From: an uncultured Dokdonia sp.
Lineage (GTDB): Bacteria > Bacteroidota > Bacteroidia > Flavobacteriales > Flavobacteriaceae
Length of the DNA: 64,000 nucleotides
NCBI RefSeq assembly: GCF_947496725.1
Contig: NZ_CANMDS010000007.1
Span: forward strand, 62,001-126,000
Direction of reading: 5' to 3'
The position numbers and the translations under genes were made by a program. This document shows positions 43,182-51,298 of the stretch, piece after piece. The notes below the pieces were generated by a model, which was not told the origin of the DNA, ran no database searches, and saw only the letters and a list, made by a program, of their open reading frames with translations. The first letter of the stretch is position 1; every line of letters starts with the position of its first letter.

Positions 43182-46100
43182 ATGAACAAATATTACGTTT
43201 TTCTTAACTTCTTACTCGCCCTCTTTTTAAGTGGTTGTGCGACGTATGCGCCTAAGTATGCAAATGAAGTAACTGAGCCTCAAAATTTTGATAGTAGTAC
43301 GCTTTCGCGAAAGCGTATACATAAAACCTTTTACCTTATAGGTGATGCTGGTGGTGACAAAGACGGCGGTAGTACATATGCGCTTGATGCTTTCAAAAAA
43401 GTAATAGATACAGCAGATACAGAAAATGACTATGCAGTCTTTCTGGGAGATAATATTTATGATGCTGGATTGCCTAAAAAAGATCACCCAGAGCGCGCAG
43501 AAGCAGAGCGCAGACTTGATATACAAACCGCTGCTGTAGAAAACTTTAAGGGGAAAACACTTTTTATACCAGGTAATCACGACTGGTACGCCGGTGGAGT
43601 AGAAGGTGTAAAACGTCAAGAAAAGTATATCGAAAAGGCACTAGATGATAAAGAAGCTTTTCAGCCAGAAAATGGATGCCCTATCGAGATGAAAGAGGTA
43701 AGTGATGATGTGGAGTTAATGATTATAGACACGCAGTGGTATCTAGAAGACTGGGATGAAAATCCTACTATAAATGACGATTGTAGCATACGTACTCGTG
43801 AGGGGCTATTTTTAGAAATAGAAAATGAGTTTAAAAAGAACAATGAGAAAACGATAGTTGTTGTAATGCATCACCCTATGTATACAAATGGGGTACACGG
43901 TGGTAAATTCAGTTTTGATAAGCAATTATATCCTACGCAAGGTAAGTTTCCGCTTCCGGTGCTAGCTTCTCTTGTAGCACAGATTAGATCACAAGGTGGT
44001 GTTTCTATACAAGATAGATATAATAAACGCTACAATGAGCTTATGAAACGTATAGCGGTACTTGCTACAGATACAGATAAAGTAATTTTTGCATCTGGTC
44101 ACGAGCATAGTATACAATATATAGAAAAGGACGGTATCAAGCAGATCGTGAGTGGAGCTGGGGCAAAAAACTCTGCAGCAGCACTGGGAGAAGATGGGCT
44201 TTTCTCTTACGGAGGTCAAGGCTTTGCAATATTAGATATTTATGAAGACGAGTCTTCGGCAGTACGATTTTATGCGGCAAACCAAGGAGAGCCAGAATTA
44301 TTATTTACCTCACAAGTACATCCACCTCGCGAGCCGGTTAATCTAGACTCGCTGCCAGAGTTTTATCCAGAGACGGTAATGGCAACGGTATATGAACAAA
44401 ATGATACAGACGTCTCAGATGTACATACGTCACTCTGGGGAGATCATTATAGAGAAGTTTATGGTACGCCAGTTACCGCTCCTGTTGCAACGCTAGACAC
44501 GCTTATGGGAGGTTTTACAGTAGATAGAAAGGGTGGTGGGCACCAGACACGCTCTTTACGACTTAAGGATAAAGATGGGCGCGCTTATAACTTGAGAGCC
44601 GTACGTAAGAGTGCAGTACAGTTCTTACAGAGCGTGGCATTTAAGGATAATTTTATTCAAGAAGATTTTAGAGATACGTTTACAGAAGACTTAATTCTTG
44701 ATTTTTACACATCTGCACACCCTTATGCTTCACTTGCGGTGGCACAACTCTCTGATGCGGTAGGTATATACCATACTAATCCGCGTTTAATTTATGTACC
44801 TAAGCATAAAGCTCTTGGTAAGTATAATGCAGATTATGGAGATGAACTATATCTCATAGAAGAACGACCAGACGAAGATTTTACAGATGTAGACTCTTTT
44901 GGTAATCCAGACAGTATAGATAGTACAGATGATGTATATGAAAATTTAAGAGATGATGAGGAGTACCAGATAGATGAAGCAGCTTACCTAAGAGCACGTA
45001 TTTTTGATATGCTTATAGGTGATTGGGACCGTCACGCAGACCAGTGGAGGTGGGCTCGATTTGATTCAAAAGGAACAAAACTTTATAGACCTATACCTCG
45101 TGATAGAGATCAAGTGTTTTCAAAATTTGATGGAGCAATTTTAGGTCTTCTTAAAACGCTTATCCCAGCGGTAAAACAATTTCAAAACTATGATGGAGAT
45201 CTAGAAAACGTAAAGTGGATTAATGAGGCGGGTATCAAAATGGATCGCGCACTACTCAAAAATGCCGTAAAAGAAGACTGGCTACGTGAGGCTACATATC
45301 TACAAGAAAATCTAACAGATCAAGAGATAGATGAGGCTTTTAAAGCTTTACCTCTAGAGGTGCAAAACCTAGGAGTTGATGAAATTAAAAAGAGCCTGCG
45401 AGAAAGAAGATCTAACATTGTAGATATAGCAGAGACTTACTATGACTATATCTCTACACTCGTAATTCTTACGGGAACAGATAAAGATGATCACTTTGAG
45501 ATTACAAGAGGTGATGAGAGTACCAGAGTACAAATCTCTAGAATAAAAGATGGAGAGGTTAAAAAACCTTTTGTAGATAGAACAATTTCATCACAAGAGA
45601 CTAGCGAAATATGGATTTACGGTCTCGATGATGATGATGTTTTTAATGTAAGTGGAGGAGGGAAGAGACCTATTAAAATGAAAATTGTAGGTGGTCAAAA
45701 CAACGACATTTATGAGATAAAAGACGGACGTAGACTTAAAGTGTATGAGCATAAAACAAAGCCAAATACCGTAAAAGAAAAGAGCGGAGCAAATGTGAAG
45801 TACTCAAATATCTATAACTTTAATACATACGACCCACTCAAGAAAAAAAGTACAGCAAATAGTACATTACCAGCCATAGGCTTTAACCCAGATGATGGGC
45901 TTCTCATAGGCGTGACTAATGTATTTTCTACATATGGGTTTAAAAATGACCCTTTTAGCAGTAGGCATACACTTAATGCGACATATTCATTTGCGACAGA
46001 GTCACTTAATTTAAAATATGAAGGCGACTTTGCAAATGCTTTCGGACAATGGAATCTCGTAGTAGGAGGTAAGTTTACAAACGAGGCATTCTCTCGTAAC

Positions 46101-46904
46101 TTCTTTGGTTTTGGAAATGAAACAGTAAATAATGACGACGATTTAGGACTCGACTTTAACCGTGTACGTAATGGCGAGATTGGTGCACACATAGGTGTAG
46201 AGAGTGATAATACCTTTGGTAGTAAACTACGTTTTGTAGCAAACTTTGAGCGTATAGAAATAGAGCAAACAGGAGGACGTATTATAGACGATGCTACACT
46301 ATTTACCCCAGATACAGATAACTTTTTTGGAGGGCAATCTTTTATAGGTGTAGAAGGTTCATACAGTTATGTAAGTGCAGATAATCAAGCAAACCCAACT
46401 AGAGGTATGGAGTTTGAAACAGTTATAGGTGCTAAGCGCAACTTGAGCTCTGGTGATAGAATGTATGCATATATCAACCCAAAAATAGGGTTTTATAATG
46501 CGCTTTCGCGAAATAGGAAATTAGTCTTAAAAACACTCGTACAATCACAAATAAGAATAGGTGACGACTTTGAATTTTATCAAGCAGCCTCACTAGGAGC
46601 AAGAACAGGATTAAGAGGCTATCGCTTTAATAGATTTACCGGGGAGTCATCACTAGCAGCTTCTGGAGATATAAGATATAGTTTTGATCGTTTTAGTACA
46701 GGTCTTATCCCTATACAGCTAGGAGTTTTTGGAGGAGCAGATGTAGGTCGTGTGTGGGTTGATGGTGAAGAAAGTAAGAAATGGCACAACGACTTTGGAG
46801 GTGGTTTCTGGATAAATATGGTAGAAACCATATCTGGACAAATAGGAGCCTTTGCTGGTGAAGACGGGATGCGTATAGATTTTAGATTTGGAGTTAGATT
46901 GTAA
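43182..46904 (+). CDS. giant lipoprotein: metallophosphoesterase, kinase-like domain, RTX-like repeats, BamA-type barrel (active copy)
   Basis: 1240-residue outer-membrane protein. Lipobox LSGC (Cys19). Residues about 46-390 are a calcineurin-like phosphoesterase with intact motifs: GDAG at 54, GDN at 89, GNHD at 131, HHPMYTNG and GHEHS. Residues about 450-760 are not covered by that family and look like an atypical kinase: Gly-rich GGGHQTRSLRL, a Lys in NLRAVRK, GDWDRHADQW at 613 and PIPRDRDQVF at about 640, the DRH...DxD pattern of HipA/CotH/Fam20-type kinases. At about 765-850 lie RTX-like units (GTDKDDHF, GLDDDDVF, GGQNNDIYEI). The rest is an Omp85-like barrel (FNPDDGLLIGV ... FRFGVRL). 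Paralogue at 46985. Function unknown. Confidence 0.75.
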   Translation: MNKYYVFLNFLLALFLSGCATYAPKYANEVTEPQNFDSSTLSRKRIHKTFYLIGDAGGDKDGGSTYALDAFKKVIDTADTENDYAVFLGDNIYDAGLPKKDHPERAEAERRLDIQTAAVENFKGKTLFIPGNHDWYAGGVEGVKRQEKYIEKALDDKEAFQPENGCPIEMKEVSDDVELMIIDTQWYLEDWDENPTINDDCSIRTREGLFLEIENEFKKNNEKTIVVVMHHPMYTNGVHGGKFSFDKQLYPTQGKFPLPVLASLVAQIRSQGGVSIQDRYNKRYNELMKRIAVLATDTDKVIFASGHEHSIQYIEKDGIKQIVSGAGAKNSAAALGEDGLFSYGGQGFAILDIYEDESSAVRFYAANQGEPELLFTSQVHPPREPVNLDSLPEFYPETVMATVYEQNDTDVSDVHTSLWGDHYREVYGTPVTAPVATLDTLMGGFTVDRKGGGHQTRSLRLKDKDGRAYNLRAVRKSAVQFLQSVAFKDNFIQEDFRDTFTEDLILDFYTSAHPYASLAVAQLSDAVGIYHTNPRLIYVPKHKALGKYNADYGDELYLIEERPDEDFTDVDSFGNPDSIDSTDDVYENLRDDEEYQIDEAAYLRARIFDMLIGDWDRHADQWRWARFDSKGTKLYRPIPRDRDQVFSKFDGAILGLLKTLIPAVKQFQNYDGDLENVKWINEAGIKMDRALLKNAVKEDWLREATYLQENLTDQEIDEAFKALPLEVQNLGVDEIKKSLRERRSNIVDIAETYYDYISTLVILTGTDKDDHFEITRGDESTRVQISRIKDGEVKKPFVDRTISSQETSEIWIYGLDDDDVFNVSGGGKRPIKMKIVGGQNNDIYEIKDGRRLKVYEHKTKPNTVKEKSGANVKYSNIYNFNTYDPLKKKSTANSTLPAIGFNPDDGLLIGVTNVFSTYGFKNDPFSSRHTLNATYSFATESLNLKYEGDFANAFGQWNLVVGGKFTNEAFSRNFFGFGNETVNNDDDLGLDFNRVRNGEIGAHIGVESDNTFGSKLRFVANFERIEIEQTGGRIIDDATLFTPDTDNFFGGQSFIGVEGSYSYVSADNQANPTRGMEFETVIGAKRNLSSGDRMYAYINPKIGFYNALSRNRKLVLKTLVQSQIRIGDDFEFYQAASLGARTGLRGYRFNRFTGESSLAASGDIRYSFDRFSTGLIPIQLGVFGGADVGRVWVDGEESKKWHNDFGGGFWINMVETISGQIGAFAGEDGMRIDFRFGVRL
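43298..43317. repeat. iterated palindrome copy in CDS
   Basis: Perfect 20-bp copy in the giant gene, just after the lipoprotein signal, encoding TLSRKR in the linker at residues 40-45. Confidence 0.95.
46500..46514. repeat. iterated palindrome, degenerate copy in CDS
   Basis: GCGCTTTCGCGAAAT: left arm intact, right arm lost; in the barrel region of the giant gene, read as ALSRN. Confidence 0.65.
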
Positions 46905-46930
46905 AAATCTATAACTCAAATAGCTTTAAC

Positions 46931-46962
46931 AAATAAAGGCTCCCAAGTGGGAGCCTTTATTT
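46931..46962. terminator. bidirectional terminator between the two giant genes
   Basis: Perfect 15-bp arms AAATAAAGGCTCCCA / TGGGAGCCTTTATTT with a 2-nt loop, between convergent paralogues. Confidence 0.92.
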
Positions 46963-46984
46963 TAGTCTAATCTCAAGCATACCT

Positions 46985-49900
46985 TTACAAACCTAATGAT
47001 AACCCAAAACCTAGTCTGCCTCCTTCTGGCCCGTAAAAATAATGTACATCTGTTTTAAGCACTGCAGCGGTAGTAAATTGTAATCCGCCGCCATAGCTGT
47101 AGTGTAATGTGCTATCTTCATTTCCACTAGTCCAGACGCGTCCCGTATCGTAACCTACGTATCCTTGCGTACGCAAAGGAAATAAAAAGGTACGCAAGGG
47201 TTTTAATTTAAAGCCTATATCTACAGATCCAGCAAGTGATTGCTCACCTCTAAAACGACCTTGTCTATAAGATCTCAATCCATTATTTGCACCTAGCCTT
47301 GCAAGTCTATAAAATGGAATATCATCACCAAATCGTAACTCACTAGCAATACTTGTTTTTAAAACTATATTGCGTGATCTATCTATAGCATTCCAGAATG
47401 TTATACTAGGATCTATGGCTCCCACATATTGCGATGAGGTAAGCTCATCTGCTACACTACTACGTATTGTAAAATGCATTCCTCTTGTGGTAAAAGCTTC
47501 ATCATCTCTACTTTCATACTCATATTTCCCAGTGAGGGAGAGATACTCTGTACTTGCTAGTGCAGGAGTTGTGACATTTATACCTCTCAGATCTGTGTTT
47601 TCATAAGTAAGATCAAAAGCTGTAGAAGAGCCATATTCACCAGTATAGTATAGACCTATCCCACCTTGTAAATATTGAGTGTACACTCTATTATCATCAA
47701 AGCTATTTGCATTGTTCAAGCTACCATTACCGAGTCCAAAAAAATTCTCTGTATAATTTGCAGATGTCAAACGCCCAAAAGCTTTAAAATTCCAATCGTG
47801 AAAGAGGTGAGCCTTATGCCACTCTAGTGAAGCGTCTACCGCCTGTGTGAGTGATATATAACGGGCATCGAGCTCAATCTTTGTTGTAAAAGGATGCCTC
47901 TCGTAGCCCAATGTAGATTTTCCAAAAATAAGTCGCGGTGAGAAGCCCTCATCCGGATTGTAATTTGCCTCAAGGCCAAAAGTACCGCCGCTATCTGGTC
48001 TACGCTCGCTGTCATAAATATGATTCTCGTAAATATCATCTATGTGGCGAGTTGCCTTCCCTTTATTTGTAATCGAATTTTTATAAGACTTTTGATCATA
48101 AATGGTAACATTTTTTCCGCCATTTACAGTAAACGTGTCATTCTCTAGTCCTCCTACAAGCACTATTTTTATAGGACTAATAAGTGAGCCGTTTACTTCA
48201 AATATATCTTTATCATCAAGGCCATAAATCCATATGTTTTCTGTCACGTCTTTATCCAGTATTCGGTCAAAGAGTAGTGTGCCTTTCTTACCATCCTTAA
48301 TACGATAAGCCATCACTCGCACATTTCCATTTGTCAGGTTTTCAATGATAAAGTGATCATCTTTATCAGTTCCTTTAAGAGATACAAACTTGCTTAAATG
48401 GCTATAATAGCGTTGTACGATATCGTGAAGATTACGCTTTCGCGAAAGCAAACTCTCCTGTATCTCCATCCACGTAGCATCTTGGATTTCTTTTGGAGCA
48501 GCTTTAAAAGCACTTTGCACAACCTCTTCTGTAATGCGTTCTTGAATATAAGTTACCTCCTCTAGCCAAAGCGATAGATCTGCTCGCTGTAATATGGCTC
48601 TGTCTAGGTTTACGGCACTCTCGCTAAATTGCTCAATAAATGGAATGTCTGCCCCATAGTTACCAAACTGTCGCATCCCGCTCATTATTTTTTGTGCTTT
48701 TTCTAAAAATGCTCCGTCAAATTTTGCAAACACCTGATCCCTATCTCTGGGTACAGCAAGATATTTTATGATACCATCTGCCTCATCTACCTTATCTTGG
48801 GCCCAGCGCCACTGGTCTTCGTGTCTATCCCAGTCTCCTATGAGCATATCAAATATGCGCGCTCGTATGTACATACGCTCATTAAGCTGGTTAGACTCAT
48901 CCTCTCGTAGTTCTTTAAATAAATCTGGTGTGCTTTCTACCTCATTGCTAAATTCAAACATATGTGACTTATTAAAGTCACCACTAGGTTTTTCTACAAT
49001 CATATAAAGCACATTACCGTGATCTTTATTAAAGTTGCCTAGTGCTTTTTGCTTGGGTATATAATATAGTTTTGGGTGTGTGTGAGGGATATCTATAGCA
49101 CCAGCAAGTCTTGGTATTGCAAATGCGCCATAAGGATGCGCGGCTGTATAAAAGTCTTCAATTACAGTTGCGGGCACGGTATCTTCAAAATAATTTTCGG
49201 CATCAAGATCATTATACCCCGCCGACTTTAAAAAAGCAAGCGGATCTTTTGCAATAGCTCTCATATTATACTCACGCCCTTCTTTGTCCTCAAGGCGTAG
49301 ACCATTAGTCTGATTTCCGCCACCAGCACGTTGCACCGTGAGGCCTCCATACAATGTGTCGAGCAGGGCGACGGGAGCTTCAACAGGCACTCCATATACA
49401 TATCTATAATGCTTTCCCCAGAATTTTTCATACTTAGCACTTTTTATAACGCTTTCTTGGGGGTAAATAGATGCCACCATCGTTTTTGGAAAACGTGTAG
49501 GAAGGCTGTCTATGTTATAATCCTTAGGTTTTTGAAAAGCTGTTTTTGAGTATAGTTCTGTCAGGACCCCATCTTGTAATCCATAAAAATGAACAGAAGA
49601 TGCGCCTCCCTCATACAGTCTCACCTCAGAAAAACCAGGTTTTGTAGACGTAAAAAGTCCTTTTTTACTCAATCTTGCAGGCTTTACAGAACTTCCCGTA
49701 CCGGCAATGACTTGCTTTATTTCTCCCTGGTCTATGTATTGCATAGATCGCTCGTGTGAAGAGAGGATAATAACTCTAGGTGCGTCAAAACTAACGAGCT
49801 CTATATGAGACATAAGCTCGTTCATAAGTGGGTTGTATCTGTCTTGTTTTGATAATCCTCCTTGTGATCGTAAAAAAGACCAAAATGTTCCCACTCCTGG

Positions 49901-50662
49901 GATAAAGAGGTTTTCTGCCGTGGGACGATAAGTAACCTCTGCAGGTATTTCGCCTCCGTATACACCATTTGCATAGAGCGGGTGGTGCATCCCTATAATA
50001 ATTGTTTTGTGACGAGCCTTGCGTATCTCGCTACTTAGTAATGTAGTAAACTGCTCGCGTGTCTTAAGCTCACACTTGTCGTTCATCTCTTTTACTTTAC
50101 TCCAGTCTTCTATATACCACTGTGAGTTAATGAGAATGAGCTCAACTTCGTCATTAATTTCTATGGTTTCTAGTGGGCAACCATTTTTCGGTATAAAATG
50201 ATCTTCTTCGTCATAAAAGTCTTCTATGGCATCTTCTATTTCTTCCATTCCCTTAAGACCAGTCTCGTTCCACTCAAGTTCTCCTGGTAAAAAGAGTGCG
50301 GTGCCCTTAAAGTTTTTTGTGATCTCAAGTTGTTGTAAAAGTTGTTTTTTACTGCGAGTATCTTTTATGTCATTGCGATGTAGGTTATCGCCCGTAAATA
50401 AAAAGTAATCTTCTTTTTTACTATGTTTTTTTATGTAGTTACTTACACCATTTAGTAATGACTCATTTGCACCGCGCGCATAGGCACCAGCGTTACCTAG
50501 CTGGAAGAAACTTACATAATTTTGGCTGGTGTCAACTGTTATGTTATGTGTTTGTTCTCTATACAAGTCGTGATGTACAGCACAAGATGCACATAGTACT
50601 ATGGCCCCTAGCAGGAGGAATTTTGTGATTATAAATGAAAGGGAGTGTACTGTTTTATTCAC
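46985..50662 (-). CDS. giant lipoprotein paralogue with pseudo-phosphoesterase and conserved kinase-like domain
   Basis: 1225-residue paralogue of the preceding giant, on the opposite strand. Lipobox CASC (Cys27). The phosphoesterase domain has lost its metal ligands: GDAG reads GNAG (56-59), GNHD reads GELE (127-130), GHEHS reads SHERS, while GDN (91-93) and HHPLYANG remain, so it is predicted inactive. The middle domain is better conserved: GGGNQTNGLRL, IGDWDRHEDQWRW and AVPRDRDQVFAKFDG. RTX-like units (GTDKDDHF, GLDDKDIF, GGLENDTFTV) and an Omp85-type barrel follow. A palindrome inside encodes LSRKR. I infer that the middle domain, not phosphatase activity, is what both copies share. Terminal sequence GLSLGL. 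Confidence 0.75.
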   Translation of the reverse strand: MNKTVHSLSFIITKFLLLGAIVLCASCAVHHDLYREQTHNITVDTSQNYVSFFQLGNAGAYARGANESLLNGVSNYIKKHSKKEDYFLFTGDNLHRNDIKDTRSKKQLLQQLEITKNFKGTALFLPGELEWNETGLKGMEEIEDAIEDFYDEEDHFIPKNGCPLETIEINDEVELILINSQWYIEDWSKVKEMNDKCELKTREQFTTLLSSEIRKARHKTIIIGMHHPLYANGVYGGEIPAEVTYRPTAENLFIPGVGTFWSFLRSQGGLSKQDRYNPLMNELMSHIELVSFDAPRVIILSSHERSMQYIDQGEIKQVIAGTGSSVKPARLSKKGLFTSTKPGFSEVRLYEGGASSVHFYGLQDGVLTELYSKTAFQKPKDYNIDSLPTRFPKTMVASIYPQESVIKSAKYEKFWGKHYRYVYGVPVEAPVALLDTLYGGLTVQRAGGGNQTNGLRLEDKEGREYNMRAIAKDPLAFLKSAGYNDLDAENYFEDTVPATVIEDFYTAAHPYGAFAIPRLAGAIDIPHTHPKLYYIPKQKALGNFNKDHGNVLYMIVEKPSGDFNKSHMFEFSNEVESTPDLFKELREDESNQLNERMYIRARIFDMLIGDWDRHEDQWRWAQDKVDEADGIIKYLAVPRDRDQVFAKFDGAFLEKAQKIMSGMRQFGNYGADIPFIEQFSESAVNLDRAILQRADLSLWLEEVTYIQERITEEVVQSAFKAAPKEIQDATWMEIQESLLSRKRNLHDIVQRYYSHLSKFVSLKGTDKDDHFIIENLTNGNVRVMAYRIKDGKKGTLLFDRILDKDVTENIWIYGLDDKDIFEVNGSLISPIKIVLVGGLENDTFTVNGGKNVTIYDQKSYKNSITNKGKATRHIDDIYENHIYDSERRPDSGGTFGLEANYNPDEGFSPRLIFGKSTLGYERHPFTTKIELDARYISLTQAVDASLEWHKAHLFHDWNFKAFGRLTSANYTENFFGLGNGSLNNANSFDDNRVYTQYLQGGIGLYYTGEYGSSTAFDLTYENTDLRGINVTTPALASTEYLSLTGKYEYESRDDEAFTTRGMHFTIRSSVADELTSSQYVGAIDPSITFWNAIDRSRNIVLKTSIASELRFGDDIPFYRLARLGANNGLRSYRQGRFRGEQSLAGSVDIGFKLKPLRTFLFPLRTQGYVGYDTGRVWTSGNEDSTLHYSYGGGLQFTTAAVLKTDVHYFYGPEGGRLGFGLSLGL
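48433..48450. repeat. iterated palindrome copy in CDS
   Basis: Exact core, ends TACGC...GCA, in the second giant gene; read on the minus strand as LLSRKR. Confidence 0.93.
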
Positions 50663-50737
50663 GTTTTAATTTTATTCAATCTACACATCATTTTTCATAA
50701 TTATCCTTAGCAAAAGATTAATGTTTGTTAAATAAAA

Positions 50738-50767
50738 ACTGCCTATCTCATTAATGAAATAGGCAGT
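50738..50767 (-). terminator. terminator of the gene at 50791
   Basis: Fifteen-bp stem beginning ACTGCCTAT with one mismatch, followed on the minus strand by a T run. Confidence 0.8.
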
Positions 50768-50790
50768 CTAAAGAAGCTTTATGTCTTTGT

Positions 50791-51168
50791 CTAAATGCGA
50801 ATATAATTTTTGTTGAGGTTCGTATCTGCTATCATATCACGTGTAAAACTTAGATGCCCTTTTGTGGTGATAATTCTAAAGCGATAGTCTTTCATTTTTG
50901 TGAGTGTGTCTAGTAGTAGCCACTTGGTTTTAAGCAGCTGAGGTTTTGTAGATTTTAAACTCACCTCAAAGAAGTATTTTATGCCACGCTTTTCGGCCAC
51001 GATATCTGGTATGATGGTGTTTCCGGTTTCTTGTCTTGTAAAGGATGTAGGCGTCTCATAGCCTGCTACATCTGCTTTGATATTTTCAAAACCTTTGTTT
51101 TCAAGATAGGTAATGGTCGTGTTTAAAAATGCGTTGTTTTTGTTTTCTTCTTTGTCTAAATGTATCAT
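50791..51168 (-). CDS. small PD-(D/E)XK-like protein of unknown function
   Basis: 125-residue protein I cannot name. The pattern TIIPDIVAEKRGIKYFFEVSLKS reads as PD-x(n)-E-x-x-K, the catalytic core of PD-(D/E)XK nuclease folds such as small archaeal-type Holliday resolvases; the rest (KWLLLDTLTKMKDYRFRIITTKGH) is compatible with the strand-helix remainder of that fold. Nuclease activity is inference. I start at 51168 (MIHLDKEENK); a longer frame from 51198 adds ten residues that include TATCTTAC, a possible -7 element. It follows the endonuclease I gene on the same strand by 131 nt with a palindrome between. Confidence 0.6.
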   Translation of the reverse strand: MIHLDKEENKNNAFLNTTITYLENKGFENIKADVAGYETPTSFTRQETGNTIIPDIVAEKRGIKYFFEVSLKSTKPQLLKTKWLLLDTLTKMKDYRFRIITTKGHLSFTRDMIADTNLNKNYIRI

Positions 51169-51260
51169 AACCCGTAAGATACAGTTGTAGTATCCCATTT
51201 TGTACTAAAAAAGGGTTAAAAGAAAACGACACAATGTTAAAACCTGTAGGGTGTAGTGGT

Positions 51261-51278
51261 GCGCTTTCGCGAAAGCGT
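51261..51278. repeat. iterated palindrome copy
   Basis: Exact core with one outer mismatch (GCGC...GCGT), 21 nt after the T9SS endonuclease stop (minus strand). Confidence 0.93.
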
Positions 51279-51298
51279 AATTACCCCGAAGTGCTGTT

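Noticed and set aside
46985-50662. Second giant gene as a pseudogene
   Set aside because: The frame is intact over 1225 codons with a functional lipoprotein signal, a conserved middle domain and a barrel end. Only phosphatase ligands are lost.
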